17,001 nt of DNA from Clostridia bacterium (GTDB lineage Bacteria > Bacillota > Clostridia > Christensenellales > DTU072). The stretch's first letter is position 1, and every line of letters starts with the position of its first letter. This document shows, piece by piece, positions 12,265 through 17,001 of the stretch. The notes under the pieces were generated by a model. The model saw nothing but the letters and a program-made list of their open reading frames with translations. It ran no database searches and had not been told where the DNA came from. The stretch spans positions 1-17,001 of the forward strand of contig JAQVTZ010000020.1 in the NCBI GenBank assembly GCA_028699795.1. The letters are read 5' to 3'. The translations under genes and the position numbers were made by a program.

Positions 12265-12968
12265 AATTCGCCCAGCGCCGACAGGCTTAAAGTCAATGCC
12301 GCAATAGCCGCGGTTTCGGCGCGCAATATCCTTTTGCCCAGCGATACCACCTTAAGATTCTTTTCCCGCGCAAAGGCGATTTCCAACTCGGTAAAACCTC
12401 CTTCGCTCCCAATAAATAGCGCAAGGCTCTTGGTGTTTTTTTGCACCGCGCTTTTAAGAGATTTCCTGTTGCAATGCTCGTAGCAAAGAAGTCGGTTTTC
12501 TGCGGTACGCGATAGTTCGATTGCCTTATCAAAAGCCAATGGCTCATAGACTTTCGGCAGTCTTGCCCTACCGCATTGCTTTGCGGCTTCCAGCACTATT
12601 TTTTGCAATCTGTCCTGCTTGACGCCTGTAACAGAGGTGTTGGTGCTATAAAAGGGAACGATGTCTGTAACGCCCATTTCTACCGCTTTCTGAACAATAA
12701 AATCCAATTCTTTGCATACCGCTTGCAACAGAATAAGTGAGCCTTCTATCTCAGATTTGTTCTGTTCTTTGCGAAACACCTTTGCAGTAAGACGGTCTTT
12801 TTCTATCGATTCTATTTTGGCGTAATAATCCCAACCGTCTCCCATGCAAACGATAATGGTAAAACCAACCTTGTGTCTGGTGACCTTGACACAATGGTAG
12901 AATTCTTCGCCGCCTAATACAATGTTGTCGCCGTCGATTTGTTCGGCAAAAAAGCGTTTAATCTCCAA
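12261..12968 (-). CDS. rsmE: 16S rRNA (uracil-1498 N3) methyltransferase RsmE
   Basis: A 235-aa SPOUT-family enzyme that methylates U1498 of 16S rRNA. An N-terminal PUA-like RNA-binding part (about 1-70) is followed by the knotted SAM-binding domain, with EAAKQCGRARLP (about 127-138), IGSEGGF (186-192) and LGKRILRAETA (about 210-220), all hallmark motifs. The start is a TTG at 12968 (TTG-GAG-ATT, giving MEIKRFFAE): a GGAGG lies exactly 5 bases upstream, at 12978-12974. The longer frame from a TTG at 12980 would place this GGAGG inside the gene and has no SD of its own. The stop overlaps the mtaB ATG. It follows prmA by about 18 bases. Confidence 0.93.
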   Translation of the reverse strand: MEIKRFFAEQIDGDNIVLGGEEFYHCVKVTRHKVGFTIIVCMGDGWDYYAKIESIEKDRLTAKVFRKEQNKSEIEGSLILLQAVCKELDFIVQKAVEMGVTDIVPFYSTNTSVTGVKQDRLQKIVLEAAKQCGRARLPKVYEPLAFDKAIELSRTAENRLLCYEHCNRKSLKSAVQKNTKSLALFIGSEGGFTELEIAFAREKNLKVVSLGKRILRAETAAIAALTLSLSALGEL

Positions 12969-12986
12969 CTTTTCCTCCAAGGTAAG

Positions 12987-13919
12987 TTATCGTGTAAACA
13001 GTAACGCATTCCATTCTCCCATGTCAAGAGAATGCAACAGTTTTAGCCCGTATTTCTGGAATGATCGTATCACTTCTGTTTTTCTTTTTTGTATAATGCC
13101 CGAACAAACAATACTACCGCCTTGTTTTATATGTTTTGGCAAGGATTCCGCCAATCGAATAAGGATATCTGCCGTAAGGTTGGCAAGCACGATATCCGCG
13201 ACGAGCCCCGTTTGTGAAATCAAGTCGCTTTCTTCTATCGTAACACGATTGAAAACCTTATTCAAAACGGCGTTTTGGGTAGCAGATTGAATCGACAAAC
13301 TGTCTATGTCGCACATATAGCAATGAGCGGCACCCATTTTTGCCGCGCCGATGCCCAATATTCCACTTCCCGTACCGACATCGATGACCTGTTTCCCTTT
13401 CACCTCCAAACCCGAAAGAAGTGTAAGACACAGCCTTGTCGATTCGTGTTCGCCTGTGCCAAATGCCATAGTAGGGTCAATTTTTATGATTATTTCGTTG
13501 GATTTCTGTTGATAATTTTCCCATTCGGGAACAACGATAAACCCTCCCGCGCGGATAGGCTTATAATATTTTTTCCATTCCGTAAGCCAATCGTGGTCGG
13601 CATAATCGCGCACGGAAATGGTTAGAGACCCCATGTCGACACCGCGGATTTGATTTAGCTCGGCTTTGATTTCTTCTATCTTACGCTCAAGATCGTTTTC
13701 GGATACAAAACAACTCACCTGCACAGGGCCGCCGCGGTTTTCCAAAAGATTTTCTTCTACATAATCCCAGCTTTTACTATCCGATAGCACCTCGTCAATA
13801 TCGTTGGGGTCAAGAATTTTGACACCGCTTGCGCCCAACGAAAAAAAGATGCCTGAGACAAAGTCGGCACCCTCTGTAGTTGTTTCGATAATAATTTCTT
13901 TTAAGTTTACTTTATCCAT
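12987..13919 (-). CDS. prmA: Ribosomal protein L11 methyltransferase
   Basis: A 310-aa protein of usual PrmA length that methylates amino groups of ribosomal protein L11. Residues 1-125 form the substrate-recognition domain. The methyltransferase core has DPTMAFGTGEHEST (148-161), motif I VIDVGTGSGILGIGAA (178-193) and LANLTADIL (245-253), the PrmA version of motif IV. Its ATG shares a base with the dnaJ stop codon (TAATG) and no separate SD is visible, so it probably depends on translation of dnaJ. The dnaK operon position matches B. subtilis yqeT. Confidence 0.96.
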   Translation of the reverse strand: MDKVNLKEIIIETTTEGADFVSGIFFSLGASGVKILDPNDIDEVLSDSKSWDYVEENLLENRGGPVQVSCFVSENDLERKIEEIKAELNQIRGVDMGSLTISVRDYADHDWLTEWKKYYKPIRAGGFIVVPEWENYQQKSNEIIIKIDPTMAFGTGEHESTRLCLTLLSGLEVKGKQVIDVGTGSGILGIGAAKMGAAHCYMCDIDSLSIQSATQNAVLNKVFNRVTIEESDLISQTGLVADIVLANLTADILIRLAESLPKHIKQGGSIVCSGIIQKRKTEVIRSFQKYGLKLLHSLDMGEWNALLFTR

Positions 13920-15064
13920 TATAAGTTCTTTACGATTTTATTGTACTTGTCCAGTTTGTCGTAACGGCCTCCAGCAAGTGTGCTTTCCAACTCTTTCAGC
14001 TGTTTTTTTTGCTTACTGTTCAAGTTCCGCGGAACATCGATGACTAATTTTACAAAAAGATCGCCGTAGTTCTCGCTACGCAAATGCTTCACCCCTCTGT
14101 TTCGTACTCTGATAACCGTGCCGTCTTGCGTGCCTTCGGGGATGTCGAGATGTACAGGCGTGGTAAGCGTAGGAATCTGGATACTTGCGCCCAAAATCGC
14201 TTGCGAAACGGTGATAGGCAACTCCATGCTGAGGTTCACGCCGTCGCGCTTAAACAGCGGATGTGGTTGGATGCTGAAAACGACGATTAAATTGCCGTTG
14301 GGCGCGCCCGCGCCGCCGCTATTCCCCTCGTTTTGCATCGTAAGCATTTGGTTGTTGTCTACGCCGGCGGGTATCTTGATTTTTATGGTTCGCTGACGGC
14401 GCATCTTCCCCTTTCCTTTGCAATCGGGACAAGGTTCCAGTACGATTTTTCCCGTACCGCCGCACATATCGCATACTCTTTCGGATTGCATCATTCCCAG
14501 CATAGTACGCTGGCTGACGGTGATTCTACCGCGGCCGCCGCATTTGGTACAAGTTTTGAACGCCGTACCGCCCTTTGCCCCCGTGCCTTTGCACGAATCA
14601 CATCGTTCTACACGGGGATAAGTAATCTCTTTTTCTACACCAAAGCATGCCTCTTTGAATGTAAGTGAAAGAGGCAATTCGATATCGTCGCCTGCACGGG
14701 GGCCCGCGCTTCTCGCGCCGCCACCTGTGAAAGCATTAAATATGTCGGAAAAGATATCGAATCCGCCGCCACCGCCGCCGCCAAAGCCTTGGAAGCCGCC
14801 AAACCCTCCGAAGCCGCCTGCTCCCATCGGCCCTTCTTCGGTGCCGTATTGGTCGTAAGCCGCTTTCTTTTGGGGGTCGGACAGCACATCGTAGGCATGC
14901 TGAATTTCTTTAAATTTCTTTTCTGCCTGCGTTTTTTGGCTATCGGTTGCGGTCGCAAAAATATCGGGATGATATTTTTTCGCCATTTTGCGATACGCGG
15001 ACTTAATATCGTCCGCGCTCGCATTTTTGTTAATACCTAAAGTTTCGTAATAATCGGCTGCCAT
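13919..15064 (-). CDS. dnaJ: Chaperone DnaJ (type I Hsp40)
   Basis: A 381-aa full-length type I J protein, co-chaperone of DnaK. The J domain (1-75) has HPD at 32-34, which stimulates DnaK ATPase. A Gly/Phe-rich linker (about 80-115) follows. The zinc domain has four C-x-x-C-x-G-x-G repeats starting at C155, C172, C198 and C212. The C-terminal substrate-binding domains run to the end. It begins 16 bases after dnaK. A short GAGA is the only SD-like sequence, so part of its translation may come from ribosomes leaving dnaK. No terminator separates it from either neighbour. Confidence 0.98.
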   Translation of the reverse strand: MAADYYETLGINKNASADDIKSAYRKMAKKYHPDIFATATDSQKTQAEKKFKEIQHAYDVLSDPQKKAAYDQYGTEEGPMGAGGFGGFGGFQGFGGGGGGGFDIFSDIFNAFTGGGARSAGPRAGDDIELPLSLTFKEACFGVEKEITYPRVERCDSCKGTGAKGGTAFKTCTKCGGRGRITVSQRTMLGMMQSERVCDMCGGTGKIVLEPCPDCKGKGKMRRQRTIKIKIPAGVDNNQMLTMQNEGNSGGAGAPNGNLIVVFSIQPHPLFKRDGVNLSMELPITVSQAILGASIQIPTLTTPVHLDIPEGTQDGTVIRVRNRGVKHLRSENYGDLFVKLVIDVPRNLNSKQKKQLKELESTLAGGRYDKLDKYNKIVKNL

Positions 15065-15080
15065 TCTAAAGTCTCATATT

Positions 15081-16898
15081 TTATTTGATATCGTCCGGGT
15101 TGACATTGATTGTTGTACCGTCGTCTTCGGGTGCGCCGTCACCGCCGCTCTGTTGTTGCATATCTTGGTAAAGCTTAGAGAAAATCGGGTTGGACACCTT
15201 GCTGAGTTCTTCGGTGATACCTTTGACTTCTTCAACTTCCGTTGCTTTGGCAAGTTTCTCTTTGGCTTCTTTGGCGGCGTTTTCGAGTGTCGCTTTGTCT
15301 TCGTCTGTTACTTTGCCCGCGTTTTCCAATAAGAATTTGTCTATTGCAAGAATTAGTTGCTCGGCCGTATTTTTCATTTCTATCAGTTCGCGGCGTTTCT
15401 TGTCTTCTTCGGCATATTGTTCGGCCTCTTTGACCGCCTTGTCGATATCGTTTTCGGTAAGGTTGCTGGACGCGGTAATTTGGATATTCGCGCTCTTGTT
15501 GGTGCCCTTATCAATTGCCGTTACGGACACAATGCCGTTGGCATCGATATCGAAAGTAACCTCGATTTGGGGGATGCCGCGCATCGCGGGAGGTATCCCC
15601 GTAAGCTCGAATCTGCCCAAAGTCTTGTTGTCTGCCGCCATCGCTCTCTCGCCTTGCAATACATGGATATCAACAGAAGTTTGGTTGTCTGCCGCCGTAG
15701 AGAATATTTGCGACTTTTTGGTAGGAATCGTGGTATTGCGATCGATAAGTTTGGTGAACACGCCGCCCATGGTTTCGATACCCAACGAAAGCGGGGTAAC
15801 ATCGAGAAGCAGTACATCTTTGACCTCGCCGCTCAACACGCCGCCTTGGATTGCCGCGCCTATCGCAACACATTCGTCGGGATTGATACCCTTGTACGGC
15901 TCTTTGCCTGTGACACTGCGTACGAGGTCTACGACTGCGGGGATACGGGTAGAACCGCCCACGAGTACAACCTTGTTGATGTCGTTGTAAGACAACTTGG
16001 CATCCTTGAGCGCTTGCGTCATGGGAGGAATGGTCGCCTTGACAAGTTTGGAAGTCATGTCGTCGAATTTTGCCTTGGTGAGGTCCATATCGATGTGCAT
16101 GGGGCCGTTGGCGCCTACCGTGATAAACGGAAGATTGATGTTGGTCTTGGTAACGCCCGAAAGCTCGATTTTGGCTTTTTCGGCCGCTTCCTTGACTCTC
16201 TGCATCGCCATTTTGTCTTTGGATAAATCAATCCCTTCATTCTTTTTGAATTCGCTTGCAATCCAGTCCATAACTACTTTATCGAAGTCATCACCGCCGA
16301 GACGGGTATTGCCGTTGGTGGCAAGCACTTCGAAAACGCCGTCGCCGAGTTCTAAGATAGATACATCGAAGGTTCCGCCGCCGAGGTCATAAATAAGAAT
16401 TTTTTGGGATTTGTTGTTATCTTTATCTAACCCGTAAGCAAGAGAGGCCGCGGTAGGCTCGTTGATGATACGAAGCACTTCCAATCCCGCTATTTTACCT
16501 GCGTCTTTGGTTGCTTGCCTCTGACTGTCCGAAAAGTATGCCGGCACCGTAATAACGGCTTTGTTTACTTTTTCGCCAAGGTAAGCTTCGGCATCCGTCT
16601 TTAGTTTGGTAAGAACCATGGCGGAAATTTCTTGCGGGGTGTACGATTTCCCGTCGATTGTTACCTTATAATTCGTCCCCATCTCTCTTTTGATAGACGC
16701 TACGGTTTTGTCTGGGTTAACAATCGCTTGTCTTTTGGCGACTTGCCCTACAAGCCTTTCGCCGTTTTTGCTGAAACCGACGACCGAAGGAGTCGTGCGG
16801 TTGCCTTCTGCGTTGGGGATAACGACAGGCTCGCCGCCCTCCATTACCGCCACGCAACTGTTGGTTGTTCCTAAGTCGATTCCGATGATCTTAGACAT
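15081..16898 (-). CDS. dnaK: Chaperone DnaK (Hsp70)
   Basis: A 605-aa Hsp70. ATPase-domain motifs include IDLGTTNS (7-14), DLGGGTFDVS (171-180) and VLVGGSTRIP (311-320). The interdomain linker DVLLLDVTPLSLGIET starts at 361. The segment after KRQAIVNPDKT runs directly to IKREMGTNYKV, the short form typical of Gram-positive bacteria that lack about 23 residues found in E. coli DnaK. The C-terminus is an acidic, Gly-rich tail ending NPDDIK. A clear SD (AAGGAG, 7 bases upstream) precedes the ATG. It follows grpE by 67 bases with no clear terminator, so it is probably co-transcribed. Control by HrcA/CIRCE is common in this group, but the operator would lie beyond the right edge. Confidence 0.99.
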   Translation of the reverse strand: MSKIIGIDLGTTNSCVAVMEGGEPVVIPNAEGNRTTPSVVGFSKNGERLVGQVAKRQAIVNPDKTVASIKREMGTNYKVTIDGKSYTPQEISAMVLTKLKTDAEAYLGEKVNKAVITVPAYFSDSQRQATKDAGKIAGLEVLRIINEPTAASLAYGLDKDNNKSQKILIYDLGGGTFDVSILELGDGVFEVLATNGNTRLGGDDFDKVVMDWIASEFKKNEGIDLSKDKMAMQRVKEAAEKAKIELSGVTKTNINLPFITVGANGPMHIDMDLTKAKFDDMTSKLVKATIPPMTQALKDAKLSYNDINKVVLVGGSTRIPAVVDLVRSVTGKEPYKGINPDECVAIGAAIQGGVLSGEVKDVLLLDVTPLSLGIETMGGVFTKLIDRNTTIPTKKSQIFSTAADNQTSVDIHVLQGERAMAADNKTLGRFELTGIPPAMRGIPQIEVTFDIDANGIVSVTAIDKGTNKSANIQITASSNLTENDIDKAVKEAEQYAEEDKKRRELIEMKNTAEQLILAIDKFLLENAGKVTDEDKATLENAAKEAKEKLAKATEVEEVKGITEELSKVSNPIFSKLYQDMQQQSGGDGAPEDDGTTINVNPDDIK

Positions 16899-16965
16899 TT
16901 ATTTACTCCTTTTTACTGATTTTTTCTTATTCTATTATATTATTGTTGTATTGTTCTGCTTACAC

Positions 16966-17001
16966 CTATTTTGCGACCTTTACCATCGCATATCTGATGA
17001 C
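16966..17001 (-). CDS. grpE: C-terminal end of nucleotide exchange factor GrpE (partial)
   Basis: Only the last 11 codons and the TAG stop are inside the window. They read VIRYAMVKVAK. This fits the conserved GrpE ending (V-L-R-P-A/S-M-V-x-V-A/S), and grpE is the expected gene before dnaK in Firmicutes. GrpE releases ADP from DnaK. The call rests on this short match plus gene order. The 67 bases to dnaK are AT-rich and hold only the dnaK SD. Confidence 0.82.
   Translation of the reverse strand, partial: VIRYAMVKVAK

Noticed and set aside
15190..16226. Long open frames on the plus strand opposite dnaK (266 and 289 aa)
   Set aside because: dnaK is unambiguous on the minus strand, and strongly biased codon use in dnaK often leaves open antisense frames. 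No SD or recognisable domain supports them.
16899..16965. CIRCE/HrcA operator before dnaK
   Set aside because: No TTAGCACTC-type inverted repeat is present in this gap. If there is one, it should lie upstream of hrcA or grpE outside the window.

Overview
The window looks like a chromosomal segment from a low-to-mid GC Gram-positive bacterium, most likely an uncultured member of the Clostridia. Three things point there. The right half carries the Firmicutes order grpE-dnaK-dnaJ-prmA-rsmE-mtaB. DnaK has the short Gram-positive-type nucleotide-binding domain. Ribosome binding sites are strong AGGAGG types and visible promoters are TTGACA/TATAAT-like.

Layout, left to right. Positions 53-1882 (+) encode a membrane-anchored DUF3604/PHP-type protein. 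Positions 1965-2141 (-) hold a 58-aa ribosomal protein S21 gene (rpsU) with its own promoter and terminator. A minus-strand run from 8800 down to 2401 holds a 923-aa STAND/TPR/SARP-type regulator, an RlmI-like methyltransferase, an RluA-family pseudouridine synthase, endonuclease III (nth) and the ribosome-assembly GTPase obgE. Divergent from the regulator, positions 8951-9596 (+) hold two small genes I do not recognise; the second protein is 19% methionine. Positions 9597-9949 have no gene and contain a 216-bp MITE-like element plus small repeats. A second minus-strand run from the right edge to 9950 holds the end of grpE, then dnaK, dnaJ, prmA, rsmE, mtaB, a HIT-family hydrolase and a GNAT acetyltransferase.

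Most genes are housekeeping: protein folding, rRNA and tRNA modification, translation, ribosome assembly and base-excision repair. Tight TAATG and ATGA overlaps (dnaJ/prmA, rsmE/mtaB, nth/obgE) indicate coupled translation. The accessory part is centred on 6029-9949: the large regulator, its divergent promoter region with 11-bp-phased repeats, the small gene pair and the MITE-like insertion.

The most unusual non-coding signal is an AT-rich repeat module (core AAATTACAAATTAC). It starts within a few bases of the stop codons of three unrelated genes (obgE, mtaB and the Met-rich gene), always in the same orientation to the gene. The MITE-like element sits inside one of these copies. I see no CRISPR array, tRNA, rRNA, phage genes or transposase gene.
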